Assembly: GCA_964587655.1 (NCBI GenBank)
Contig: CAZPMT010000128.1
Location: 1 to 16,979, forward strand
Direction: 5' to 3'
Source: CAZPMT01 sp964587655
GTDB taxonomy: Bacteria > Hydrogenedentota > Hydrogenedentia > Hydrogenedentales > SLHB01
Length of the DNA stretch: 16,979 nucleotides
Shown here in pieces: positions 7,125 to 14,959 of the stretch. The notes below the pieces were generated by a model that was not told the DNA's origin, searched no databases, and saw nothing but the letters and a program-made list of their open reading frames with translations. A program made the position numbers and the translations under genes. The first letter of the stretch is position 1. Every line of letters begins with the position of its first letter.

Positions 7125-8930
7125 TTAACGGATGACGACGTTGCGTACCGTCGTGTAAGCGTGCCAGAAGCTCCGAACCGTATCGAGGGTGCGCTCATCT
7201 AGCTGGATGTCAGAGTAAGCGGACACGACGTAGAGGTTCGTTAGCCTGATCGCATCCTCGCGAAGGCCTTCGAGAATAGGGGGAAAGGACTCGATGAACT
7301 CGAACGGGGTCTGGTCGGGACGGCGCGGGACGGCGAGGTCTTCCGCAAGCGCGCAGAGCGCCGTGTAGCAATATTCGACGACGCCTTGCGGAGAGAGCTC
7401 CTTGCTCAAGACGGGATCGCCCATCGGGTTCACGAACTTATTGGACAACGCTACGTGCCGGCTGACGCGGCGGCGCGCCGTGAACTTGGGCGCGGACGGG
7501 AGCCGCAAGAGCCGCTGCAAGAGACGGTCCAGGGCTGCAAAGAAACGCGCCAATGCGCGCGGGACTCGCCCGGACTTGGCGGACATGGCCAGAGCACCGG
7601 CCCCGAGAAATCGCAGCGCGACGTATGCGCACACAAGGCCGGCGGCGATCAGGACGACGTTTTCCATGATACCCAAGTACCGCATGAGTTGCGGGTAGCG
7701 AAGCGCCATCGCCTCCGCCAGACTCTTGGCGGCGGCCGCGGACTTCGCACTTTCCCCTTCCGCAAAGGCTTCCTGATAGCCGCCGTCAAAGGAGACCAGG
7801 CCGAGCGGCGCCGGTGCGTGCGGCCCGGGCGTCTTGAGCGCCCCGATGATCACTACGGCGACCATCGCGTACCCGAGGCCTATCCAGAAGGGGCCGATGC
7901 CCGGCGGAATGCGCACGTTCCGTTCGCGGAAGTACTCGCGCAGTCCCCCCAGGCTCGACAGCATCAGCAGCGAAAGCGCCGACACGGTGTAGGCCAGCAG
8001 ACATACATTCGCGCGGAACGCCAGGTCGATATCGCCGTTGTGCAACACCCACTGGCCGGCGGCGAAGATCGCCATCACCGGAATGGACATGTAGAAAACC
8101 GATATGCCGGGATGACGTTTCGGCAGGCGTTTCGCGGCGACACCCACGGAAGACTTTTTCGCCTCGGGCTTCTTCCACTCCGATGGGTCGTATGCATCGA
8201 GTTCCATTTTCAGAATGTAGGGTTCGTCCTTGCGGGTGCCCGTGTGCAGCGGGCGTTTCATGACGGCGTTATGAACCCGCCGCGCGGTGCCCGTCAGGAT
8301 GCCGATCTCGCCCGCCGTGACGTTTTCATCGATGCAGCATTCGTGGGTCAAACGATTCGCCGCCCACCAGATCAACGCGACGACGGTCATGTTGAACAGC
8401 GTCGCCAGCCATGGCCGGTTCATGAAGTTGTTCGCCACGGATCCGATCTCGCCCGTTGTGGCCAACGTGTACAGACCCGTGACAAGCACCAAACCGAAAA
8501 TATAGAGGATGGACTCGTCGCGCCCGTCCCGCGCGATAAGGCGGTTCAACGCCACCACGCCCACCACCAGGGATAAGGCCACAAGGCGTATCGTGTTCTC
8601 ATAGAGACGGGCAAGCCAATCGACGTTTCCCAGGGACAGATATACAAACCGGACGTCCAGCAGAAACGCGATAACCGAGTAGACCATCACGAAGACCATG
8701 ATGGGCGTCAGGGTGTCAATGATCCAGTCGGTGGTCGTTCGTATTTGCAGGCGGCGCTTCGAGGTAAACGCTTCGCTCTTGATCGACTTGAAGTCCGTGG
8801 CCGCTTGCGGTCGCGGCTGCTGCCGATCCGCAACGCCGCCGGCCATGAGAGTCCTGAAGTCCGTAGGGCCTTCGTGAGAGGGCTCGATGGGTTCAGCGTC
8901 AGTGTCCGATTTTGGCGGGAGAGATCTCAT
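7125..8930 (-). CDS. Multi-pass membrane protein with C-terminal DUF4129
   Basis: This is a 601-residue protein from ATG 8928-8930. A TTG seven codons upstream (8949-8951) is possible but less likely. About 70 polar N-terminal residues precede eight predicted membrane helices: four between ~76 and 192 and four more between ~280 and 430. The middle contains a soluble loop with lysine-rich segments. The C-terminal ~130 residues match DUF4129 by pattern: a tyrosine-containing helix, TPFEFIESFPP, then LTNLYVVSAYSDIQLDE and an aromatic SFWHAY end. In TgpA-type proteins DUF4129 follows a transglutaminase domain, but none is present here. The gene overlaps the DUF58 gene by 32 bp, so the two are surely co-transcribed and probably translationally coupled. 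The likely role is an envelope-associated partner of a MoxR/DUF58 system; the biochemical function is unknown. Confidence 0.8.
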   Translation of the reverse strand: MRSLPPKSDTDAEPIEPSHEGPTDFRTLMAGGVADRQQPRPQAATDFKSIKSEAFTSKRRLQIRTTTDWIIDTLTPIMVFVMVYSVIAFLLDVRFVYLSLGNVDWLARLYENTIRLVALSLVVGVVALNRLIARDGRDESILYIFGLVLVTGLYTLATTGEIGSVANNFMNRPWLATLFNMTVVALIWWAANRLTHECCIDENVTAGEIGILTGTARRVHNAVMKRPLHTGTRKDEPYILKMELDAYDPSEWKKPEAKKSSVGVAAKRLPKRHPGISVFYMSIPVMAIFAAGQWVLHNGDIDLAFRANVCLLAYTVSALSLLMLSSLGGLREYFRERNVRIPPGIGPFWIGLGYAMVAVVIIGALKTPGPHAPAPLGLVSFDGGYQEAFAEGESAKSAAAAKSLAEAMALRYPQLMRYLGIMENVVLIAAGLVCAYVALRFLGAGALAMSAKSGRVPRALARFFAALDRLLQRLLRLPSAPKFTARRRVSRHVALSNKFVNPMGDPVLSKELSPQGVVEYCYTALCALAEDLAVPRRPDQTPFEFIESFPPILEGLREDAIRLTNLYVVSAYSDIQLDERTLDTVRSFWHAYTTVRNVVIR

Positions 8931-10188
8931 GGAGATTCCGCTCGTGTTCAATGTGAAAACAATGGATGTTGTGATTCGCCAGCAACGCGGCCGCTTCGGG
9001 ATATCCGGTCGCGTTGGCTATCAGGAAGACGGACACGTTGAAACCGGAAAGCTTCATTGATGCAAGCGTCAACGCGAGTTGTTCCGTCACCTGCGGCACA
9101 ACGGGGAGCAGGGCGGCGTCGCGCGGCAAGCGTTCGTATTCCGACAGGATGACCTGGTCGATCGTGAGCCCGTTCGTGGGGATGACGCGCGCGAGGTTCT
9201 CTACGACGTATTGCGCCTGGGCCGTGGATCGAAGCGTGGGCACCTGAAGCGGGTTGAGACGGTTCGACTCCGCCTCCCCGACCACGCATTCCTTGACCTC
9301 GTAACGCGAGAGGGCATGGCGGGACTCGACCTCGTACCGCGCGATCTCCGCCGCATCTCGCGCGTTCGTGAGCATGCCCACCTGTTCGCCGGAGACCTGG
9401 AGCAGGTACGCGATCGAAGCGGTCGTGGTGATGGCAAGTTCCATCCGCTCGTCCTTGCGTTCAGGCACGTAGCTGTCCTCATGCAGATCGAGTATCAGGG
9501 TGCCGCCGCTGACGCTCGACGGTTCCTGCACTTTCGAGTACAACTGGCCCGTGCGCGCGGAGGCCTTCCAGTGGATGCGATTCAAGGGATCGCCTGGCAT
9601 GTACTCGCGCGCGCCTACGATTCGCGTCGGGTCGTCATATATGCGATTCGAGATGCGGACCGGCCCTTGGGGACGCCTGGCCGAGACGTTGAACGTCTCG
9701 ATGTAGGCCACGGTCGGCAGAACGGAGATGTAATTCTGTTCGCGGCCCGTCCGGAAGCGCCTTTGCAGGCCGAACAGGTCGCCGGATTCCATCGAGATGG
9801 GGCCGATGCGGTGATATCCGCGCCTCGGGCACGTGAGACTGTAACGCATCGTCACGGAACGGCCCGGCATGAGGATCGTCAGGCACGCATTGTCGCCGAT
9901 TCGCGCGAAGTCCCCCGGGTAAAGGTCCTCGAAGAAGATCCAGGGAATGGGAAAGCCGCGCCGGTTCGTCACCGTCACCTCGACGCCTGTGGACTCGCCC
10001 TGCTGAAGGATATTGCGGCTCACGCTGCGCTCGCAGTCGAGGCCGGACAACCATGCCACGCAGGAAAAGTGGGCGAGCGCCACGAGCAGAAGGAACGCGT
10101 AGATGGCGAACGCCATGTAACTGCTATGTGCAAGGAAGGCCGTGCCTAGCGCGACGGCGCCGCATATGAGCCAAAACGGATTCTTCAT
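8899..10188 (-). CDS. DUF58 family membrane protein (MoxR-associated, VWA-like)
   Basis: This is a 429-residue protein with two N-terminal membrane helices (~5-20 and ~24-48), an Ig-like beta region (~55-170) and the DUF58 hallmark REYMPGDPLNRIHWKASA at residues 194-211. A VWA-like strand follows (LILDLHED, 231-238). Length and architecture are normal for the family. DUF58 proteins are usually encoded beside a MoxR AAA ATPase and DUF4129/transglutaminase proteins, and are thought to assist assembly or maturation of envelope or secreted proteins. Here the DUF4129 partner overlaps the 3' end, but MoxR is not next door: a PpiD/SurA-like parvulin gene lies upstream instead. ATG 10186-10188 has no strong Shine-Dalgarno sequence, so the exact start is less certain. 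Confidence 0.85.
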   Translation of the reverse strand: MKNPFWLICGAVALGTAFLAHSSYMAFAIYAFLLLVALAHFSCVAWLSGLDCERSVSRNILQQGESTGVEVTVTNRRGFPIPWIFFEDLYPGDFARIGDNACLTILMPGRSVTMRYSLTCPRRGYHRIGPISMESGDLFGLQRRFRTGREQNYISVLPTVAYIETFNVSARRPQGPVRISNRIYDDPTRIVGAREYMPGDPLNRIHWKASARTGQLYSKVQEPSSVSGGTLILDLHEDSYVPERKDERMELAITTTASIAYLLQVSGEQVGMLTNARDAAEIARYEVESRHALSRYEVKECVVGEAESNRLNPLQVPTLRSTAQAQYVVENLARVIPTNGLTIDQVILSEYERLPRDAALLPVVPQVTEQLALTLASMKLSGFNVSVFLIANATGYPEAAALLANHNIHCFHIEHERNLHEISPAKIGH

Positions 10189-10280
10189 GAAATCATCATG
10201 AAGCGATCAAACGGCGATTGCAAACGCCCGAGGCGCACGTAGGACTTGAGACCACAGCAAAGAACTGGCGCCGGTTGATT

Positions 10281-10372
10281 CCGTGGTCGCGGCGTCCTCG
10301 CCGCGTTTCGCCGCACATGCTTCACCTCAAGCGGTTCTTAACAAAAACGCGGCGAAGACGCCGCGGCCACGG
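10281..10372. repeat. GC-rich palindromic repeat element, copy 1
   Basis: A 28-bp arm (10281-10308) is repeated inverted at 10345-10372 with two mismatches, enclosing a 36-bp loop. The arm core reads GCGGCGTCCTCGCCGCG and is itself partly palindromic. The loop shares TCAAGCGGTTCTT with the copy at 12552-12651. Just outside the right arm is CCGCACGAATGC, whose inverse flanks the left arm of copy 2. It lies in the 236-bp gap between the parvulin and DUF58 genes. It resembles a REP/MITE-like dispersed palindrome and could also act as a transcriptional hairpin. Confidence 0.85.
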
Positions 10373-10424
10373 AACCGCACGAATGCTAAGAAGCGCGCGC
10401 GCTCCCCTTGTGTGCAATTGCGTC

Positions 10425-12368
10425 CTATTCCGATACGCGCGGCCCCGGATCCATCGGAGGGGCTGTCACGGGCATAACCGGGCGTGGAGCCTGCTCCTCT
10501 CCAGGGGCGGTCTCGTCGACGGTATCCTCTTCCTTATTCGCGCCCAGGACCCGGCCGATGGCCTCGTAGTCGCGCTGAATAGGCGCCTCGGAACTCGACC
10601 GTTCACGCAGATAGGCCAGGTAATCACCCATCAACTGGCCTTGCTTCCTGGCAATTGCGCCCTTGCGCAGGTTGGGTTCATCCTTAGGCCAATCGGTCTT
10701 CCAGTTGTCCTCGGTCGGCGCGGTTTTCTTTACGAGTTCGATGAAGTACTGCTCGCCGCGGAATCCCCGCAACGGTCCCGCAAACGCACCGGGCTGCTTG
10801 TTACCAACAGCTTGATAGATCTCGCTGGTTTGCAGCATGAGATCGCCGGCGATGAACTCCTTTTTCGCAAACTCCTTGCTTTCCTTGACCTCGAGGGCGA
10901 GTTCCGGAAACTTCTCGACAACTTCCTGAAGCGAGTGCGCCTTGGCGGCGATATCGCCGGCCAGCTTCATGATCTCCTCAGAGTGCTCAGGCGACTGCCG
11001 AATGGCAGTCGCGGCATCCTTGGCGACGCGATCGCGTACCGCTTCCAAGGGTTGTGGAACGGGCGGCACGACCTCCGTCACCTTGGCAACGTACAGGTTC
11101 ATGCGGGCTTTGATTACCTCGGAGAAGTTCCCTTTGCCGAGCCCGGCCAACCCTTTCAGAAACGCGAAGGTGTCCTCGGGCGCGACGTTCTCCACGGCCG
11201 TGCTTTCCGCGGAAACACCCTTGGCCGTGAGGACCGTGAGACCCGCTTGCGCCGCGGCAGCATTCAGATCGCCGCCCTCTTTGGCCTTCGCGGCGGCCTG
11301 TTCCGCCTTCTGCTCGCGGGCGCTCTTCTCCGCGTCGTCCAACTTGGAGCGCACGAGGATCTGCCGCGCCTTCACGCTCCGCGCACCGCTCGTCTCGTTC
11401 GTCTTTTCTTCTTCGACCTTGAAAATGTAATAGTCAGTGCCGGATTGGACAACGTCGCTCACGGCGCCGACTGCCATCTTGAAGATTCCCGCCACATATG
11501 GCGGGTCATTTGGGCCTTGGTCCACCCAGCCCATGTCTCCCCCGTTGGCCGCGGTCGGCGCCTGCGAATACTTCTTCGCCAGTTCGGCGAAGTCCTCGTT
11601 GTTTCGCGCGCGCCCGAGGATCTCATCCAGAACCCCTGGCCGAGGGGGCTGCAACGACACCGCCACGAACTCTACGTCATTCTTCTCCGGGATGGCGTAC
11701 TTGTTGGGATCCTTGTCGTACTCCGCCTGGATCTGTTCGGGCGTGGCCTCGACCTTCGGATCTATGGCGACGTACTTGACCTGGAGCTTGGTGAAGTTGT
11801 CCTCGAACTCCTTGCGGATCTCGCTGTCCGTTACGCGGGCCGGAGCCATAACGCGGCGCAGAAACACCTCGCGCGCAATCTGCTGGCCGAGTTCTGCCCA
11901 GATGGGATTCCAATTGCGCTTGGGATCCATTTGCACCCAGGAATTCCAGAGCGTCGGGCTGAAGTTGCCCTGTTCGTCCTGAAACGAGGGTTCCTTCCGC
12001 AGACGTTCCTTCAGGAAATCCAGATCGACCGCGAAGCCGGTCTTTTGAACTTCGCGGCTGAGCAACGCCGAGTCGATGAGGCCATCGAGGACGCGTTCCG
12101 CCGTTCCGTCCTTCGCCATTTCCTCGAGCGTCGGCGCGCTGCCGCGCCGGCTCCTCCGTTCGCCTTCGGCCCGCAGGCGCTCCTGAAACTCGCGCACGGT
12201 GATGCCGGTGCCTCCAACGGCGGCGACGGTCGCCACATCGGGGTTCTTTTCCATCGCCGCGCGGCGCGAGCTACCCGTGGAACCGCCCCAGTAAACAAAC
12301 GTCGGTATGATGATGAGGCAGATGCCGATCATGATCGCCCGCATATGCTTACGCATCCAGTGCATCAT
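10425..12368 (-). CDS. Membrane-anchored peptidyl-prolyl isomerase, PpiD/SurA-like
   Basis: This is a 647-residue protein from ATG 12366-12368. The open frame continues 115 codons further upstream, but that extension reads through the palindromic repeat and is not protein-like. GGAGGG (12379-12384) lies 10 nt before the chosen ATG. The short N-terminus and one helix (~9-27) form a signal anchor. A SurA_N-like helical region covers ~45-175. A parvulin-type region spans ~230-320, with DFAELAKKYSQAPTAANGGD, GWVDQG and VSDVVQSGTDYYIFKVEEE. A second, degenerate parvulin start (VKARQILVRSK) lies at ~332-342, followed by a charged helical C-terminal half. The likely role is folding of exported proteins at the outer face of the inner membrane. 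It is upstream of, and co-directional with, the DUF58/DUF4129 pair. Isomerase activity cannot be judged from sequence alone. Confidence 0.82.
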   Translation of the reverse strand: MMHWMRKHMRAIMIGICLIIIPTFVYWGGSTGSSRRAAMEKNPDVATVAAVGGTGITVREFQERLRAEGERRSRRGSAPTLEEMAKDGTAERVLDGLIDSALLSREVQKTGFAVDLDFLKERLRKEPSFQDEQGNFSPTLWNSWVQMDPKRNWNPIWAELGQQIAREVFLRRVMAPARVTDSEIRKEFEDNFTKLQVKYVAIDPKVEATPEQIQAEYDKDPNKYAIPEKNDVEFVAVSLQPPRPGVLDEILGRARNNEDFAELAKKYSQAPTAANGGDMGWVDQGPNDPPYVAGIFKMAVGAVSDVVQSGTDYYIFKVEEEKTNETSGARSVKARQILVRSKLDDAEKSAREQKAEQAAAKAKEGGDLNAAAAQAGLTVLTAKGVSAESTAVENVAPEDTFAFLKGLAGLGKGNFSEVIKARMNLYVAKVTEVVPPVPQPLEAVRDRVAKDAATAIRQSPEHSEEIMKLAGDIAAKAHSLQEVVEKFPELALEVKESKEFAKKEFIAGDLMLQTSEIYQAVGNKQPGAFAGPLRGFRGEQYFIELVKKTAPTEDNWKTDWPKDEPNLRKGAIARKQGQLMGDYLAYLRERSSSEAPIQRDYEAIGRVLGANKEEDTVDETAPGEEQAPRPVMPVTAPPMDPGPRVSE

Positions 12369-12551
12369 GATGCGAATGCCCTCCAGCCTGTCAGGGTTCT
12401 CACTCCGTGGACTTGCGGGAAGAAAACCCGTGGAATTAGTCACGATCCAAAAACGCCAAAGCCTACCATAAGGCGGCAATACGGTGCAACACGGAAGCGG
12501 GTACCATGATTCGCATGTAAGAGCAAACCGAACAGCGTTCGGCATTCGTGC

Positions 12552-12651
12552 GGCTCCGTGGCCGCGGCGTCCTCGCCGCGTTTCGGCGGACACACCTTGC
12601 ATCAAGCGGTTCTTGACGAAAACGCGGCGAGGACGCCGCGGCCACGGAGCC
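12552..12651. repeat. GC-rich palindromic repeat element, copy 2
   Basis: A perfect 32-bp inverted repeat: the left arm is 12552-12583 and the right arm 12620-12651, with a 36-bp loop. The arms match those of copy 1 (10281-10372), and the loop shares TCAAGCGGTTCTT in the same orientation. The left arm is preceded by GCATTCGTGC, the inverse of the block after copy 1's right arm. It lies between divergent genes, upstream of the pckG promoter. Confidence 0.9.
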
Positions 12652-12705
12652 AAAACCCCGTTCGTTGGATTCATGGCCGTCCGACAATCATTCCCGGTCG
12701 TCCGT

Positions 12706-12735
12706 TTGGACAAACCGAGGGGATTATGGTATAAA
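12706..12735 (+). promoter_or_regulatory. Predicted sigma70-type promoter of pckG
   Basis: TTGGAC (12706-12711) and TATAAA (12730-12735) are separated by 18 bp, close to the TTGACA/TATAAT consensus. Transcription from here would give a leader of roughly 120 nt before ATG 12866. No other good promoter was seen between the repeat and the gene. Confidence 0.5.
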
Positions 12736-12865
12736 CAGTCTCACTTCCTTGCGAAGAGACGGGCGCAAGCGGGCAGCGGATATCATGTTCATGACAATGG
12801 TTCTGCAACTGTAACTGGACGAGAATACGAATCAGCCGAAACCGAACCTGACGGGAGCAACTACA

Positions 12866-14665
12866 ATGACGAACAAGAACCAATGGCCGACCACAAATCG
12901 CATCCTCAAGAACTGGGTCGAGGAGATGGCCGCCCTCTGTCTTCCGGATGACATCGTCTGGATCGACGGCGGCGACGAGCAGCGCGACATGCTTCGCGAA
13001 GAGGCCTGCCGCGTGGCCGAGATCATCCCGCTGAACCCCGAACGGCACCCGGGCTGTTACTATCACCGGACGGATCCGCTCGATGTGGCCCGCACGGAAG
13101 ACAAGACGTTCATCTGCTGCCAGAAACAGGCCGATGCGGGCGCCACGAACAACTGGAAACACCCCGAGGAGGCGTACACGGAGGCCGCGGGCTTTCTTCA
13201 CGGAACAATGCGCGGCAGGACCATGTACGTAGTGCCGTTCTCGATGGGTCCCGTCGGCTCGCCCTTCAGCAAGATTGGCGTCGAACTGACCGACAGCACA
13301 TACGTCGTCCTGAACATGCTGATCATGTGCCGCGTCGGCAAGGAGGTCCTGGACACCCTCGGCCAGAGCAACGACTTCACCCGTTGTCTGCACAGCAAGG
13401 GGACCCTCGACCCCGACAAGCGGCGCATCCTCCACTTCCCCGAAGACAACACCATCTGGTCAGTGAATTCGGGTTACGGCGGCAACGTCTTGCTCGGCAA
13501 GAAGTGCCTGGCGCTACGTATCGCGAGCTGGATGGGGCGCCAGGAGGGTTGGTTCGCCGAACACATGCTAATCATGGGTATCGAAGAGCCAAACGGCCAC
13601 GTCGAGTACGTGGTGGCGGCATTCCCGAGCGCCTGCGGCAAGACCAACCTCGCCATGCTGCTGCCGCCCGAAGGCCTCAAGAGCAAAGGCTACCGCATTT
13701 GGACCGTCGGAGACGATATCGCCTGGATTCGCCTCGATACCGACGGGCGTTTGTGGGCCGTCAATCCCGAGGTCGGATTCTTCGGAGTGGCGCCGGGCAC
13801 GAATTGCAGGACTAACCCCAACGCCATGGCTACAGTGCGGTCCAATACGATCTTCACCAATGTGGTCTTGGCGAAGGACGGCACGGTCTGGTGGGAAGAG
13901 GGCGACGACGAGCCACCCACTGGCGCGCTCGATTGGCTGGGCCGCCCCTGGCACGCCGGCATGACTGACGACAAGGGCAAACCGATCGCCGGCGCTCACG
14001 CCAACAGCCGGTTCACCGCGCCCATCCGGCAATGCCCCTCGGCCTCGTTCCGCATGGAGCACCACCATGGAGTGCCCATCTCCGCGATCATCTTCGGCGG
14101 GCGCCGGAACACGCTCGCGCCGCTCGTGTATGAGTCATTCTCGTGGAACCACGGGGTCTTCGTCGGCGCAAGCATGGCCTCGGAGTTGACCAAGGCGCAA
14201 TATGGAAAGCACGGCGAGGTGCGCCGCGACCCATTCGCGATGCTCCCCTTTTGCGGATACAACATGGCCGACTATTTCAAGCACTGGATCAACATGGGAC
14301 GCATAATCAGGGGCCAGCCCAAGATCTTCCACGTAAACTGGTTCCGTCGCGACAAAGACAACAACTTCCTGTGGCCCGGCTACGGCGAGAACCTTCGCGT
14401 CCTCGAGTGGATCCTCCAGCGTTCCCGCGGGGAAGGGGAAGCCGTGGAAACCCCCATCGGCTACGTCCCAGTAGCCGACGCACTCGATATGACCGGCCTC
14501 GAATTGAGGCCCGGCGTTATGGATGAACTCCTCAAAGTCGACCTCGACGCCTGGGGAAACGAAGCGGACGAGATCGAGCGGTTCTTCAACACCCTGGGCA
14601 CGCGGATGCCATGGGAACTCCGTAACGAACTCGAAGCGCTCCGCAGGCGTCTCGAACAAAAGTAG
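12866..14665 (+). CDS. pckG: Phosphoenolpyruvate carboxykinase (GTP)
   Basis: This is a 599-residue protein, the normal length for GTP-type PEPCK. It converts oxaloacetate plus GTP to phosphoenolpyruvate, CO2 and GDP, the entry step of gluconeogenesis, and in some anaerobes runs in reverse as a CO2-fixing step. Diagnostic motifs are AAFPSACGKTN with the reactive cysteine C257 and P-loop lysine K259, then GDDIAWI (282-288, metal-binding aspartates), NCRTNPNAM and MEHHHGVPISAIIFGGRR. The N-terminal half has the substrate-loop stretch FSMGPVGSPFSKIGVELTDS. ATG 12866 follows GGGAG (12853-12857) with an 8-nt gap. The gene appears monocistronic: a promoter precedes it, a hairpin follows, and the neighbours are unrelated. 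No missing residue or disruption was seen. Confidence 0.97.
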   Translation: MTNKNQWPTTNRILKNWVEEMAALCLPDDIVWIDGGDEQRDMLREEACRVAEIIPLNPERHPGCYYHRTDPLDVARTEDKTFICCQKQADAGATNNWKHPEEAYTEAAGFLHGTMRGRTMYVVPFSMGPVGSPFSKIGVELTDSTYVVLNMLIMCRVGKEVLDTLGQSNDFTRCLHSKGTLDPDKRRILHFPEDNTIWSVNSGYGGNVLLGKKCLALRIASWMGRQEGWFAEHMLIMGIEEPNGHVEYVVAAFPSACGKTNLAMLLPPEGLKSKGYRIWTVGDDIAWIRLDTDGRLWAVNPEVGFFGVAPGTNCRTNPNAMATVRSNTIFTNVVLAKDGTVWWEEGDDEPPTGALDWLGRPWHAGMTDDKGKPIAGAHANSRFTAPIRQCPSASFRMEHHHGVPISAIIFGGRRNTLAPLVYESFSWNHGVFVGASMASELTKAQYGKHGEVRRDPFAMLPFCGYNMADYFKHWINMGRIIRGQPKIFHVNWFRRDKDNNFLWPGYGENLRVLEWILQRSRGEGEAVETPIGYVPVADALDMTGLELRPGVMDELLKVDLDAWGNEADEIERFFNTLGTRMPWELRNELEALRRRLEQK

Positions 14666-14666
14666 A

Positions 14667-14697
14667 CTGTAGGCAGTGGGACGGTTTTCCCCTACAG
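14667..14697 (+). terminator. Possible hairpin terminator after pckG
   Basis: CTGTAGG (14667-14673) pairs with CCTACAG (14691-14697), with an inner GGGA/TCCC helix, beginning two bases after the pckG stop. No T-run follows, so this may be a 3'-end-stabilising or Rho-assisted structure rather than a classic intrinsic terminator. Confidence 0.35.
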
Positions 14698-14723
14698 CCT
14701 TCAGCCCAACTCTTAGAAAACCC

Positions 14724-14752
14724 TTGACAAACAGGACAGTTCCGTCTATCAT
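14724..14752 (+). promoter_or_regulatory. Near-consensus sigma70 promoter upstream of the prepilin gene
   Basis: A perfect TTGACA (14724-14729), an optimal 17-bp spacer and TATCAT (14747-14752). The next gene downstream on this strand is the prepilin, so its mRNA would carry a leader of about 195 nt. Confidence 0.7.
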
Positions 14753-14869
14753 ATGGATGGATTGACTTGGGCAGGGCGCAGTCGGACAAGTAGTGTGCGG
14801 TTGTGGGCTTAGGCGTTGTCACACCATTCCGAGAATCTGAGATTGCCTTGGGAAAGGAGGTGTTGGGGG

Positions 14870-14959
14870 GTGTTGGTTTGGTTTCAGGCAGTTCGCAGTT
14901 CAGCAGTTGAAGTGGAAGTTTGGAGAAAAACTAACCTAATTGGAGGACTTTCCACATGA
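14870..14959 (+). CDS. Possible 29-codon leader peptide coupled to the prepilin gene
   Basis: A very strong Shine-Dalgarno-like AAGGAGG (14854-14860) is followed after 9 nt by GTG 14870. The frame then stays open for 29 codons and stops at TGA 14957-14959, which overlaps the prepilin ATG (14956-14958) as ATGA. The product would begin VLVWFQAVRSSAVEVEVW (first residue read as Met). It has no known motif. The prepilin has its own GGAGG (14942-14946), so the leader is not needed for initiation. Either a small regulatory or coupling ORF or a coincidental open frame within an untranslated leader. Confidence 0.35.
   Translation: MLVWFQAVRSSAVEVEVWRKTNLIGGLST

Larger units (their letters stand above)
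12369..12865. other. Divergent intergenic region between the parvulin gene and pckG
   Basis: This gap of about 500 bp has no convincing gene. It holds the parvulin ribosome-binding site (12379-12384, minus strand), the second palindromic repeat (12552-12651) and a plus-strand promoter for pckG (12706-12735). A 9-codon ATG frame at 12785-12814 lies in the pckG leader without a good ribosome-binding site. I could not find a clear minus-strand promoter for the parvulin gene. Confidence 0.7.

Noticed and set aside
7386..10149. Plus-strand frames of 396 and 356 codons across the DUF4129 and DUF58 genes
   Set aside because: They are rich in Arg/His/Gly without domains; the minus strand carries membrane helices and the DUF58 signature.
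10218..12509. 763-codon plus-strand open frame antisense to the parvulin gene
   Set aside because: It starts within the palindromic repeat, has no ribosome-binding site or recognisable domain, and mirrors the parvulin gene, whose minus-strand reading has SurA/parvulin motifs.
10281..12651. CRISPR array or insertion sequence suggested by the repeated blocks
   Set aside because: There are only two copies, 2.2 kb apart, each a palindrome; there are no regular spacers, cas genes or transposase.
12369..12713. N-terminal extension of the parvulin reading frame (115 codons)
   Set aside because: It translates the palindromic repeat (PWPRRPRRV-like arginine-rich text) and has no signal-anchor logic; a ribosome-binding site precedes ATG 12368.
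12785..12814. Nine-codon upstream ORF in the pckG leader
   Set aside because: It has no good ribosome-binding site and is too short to distinguish from chance.
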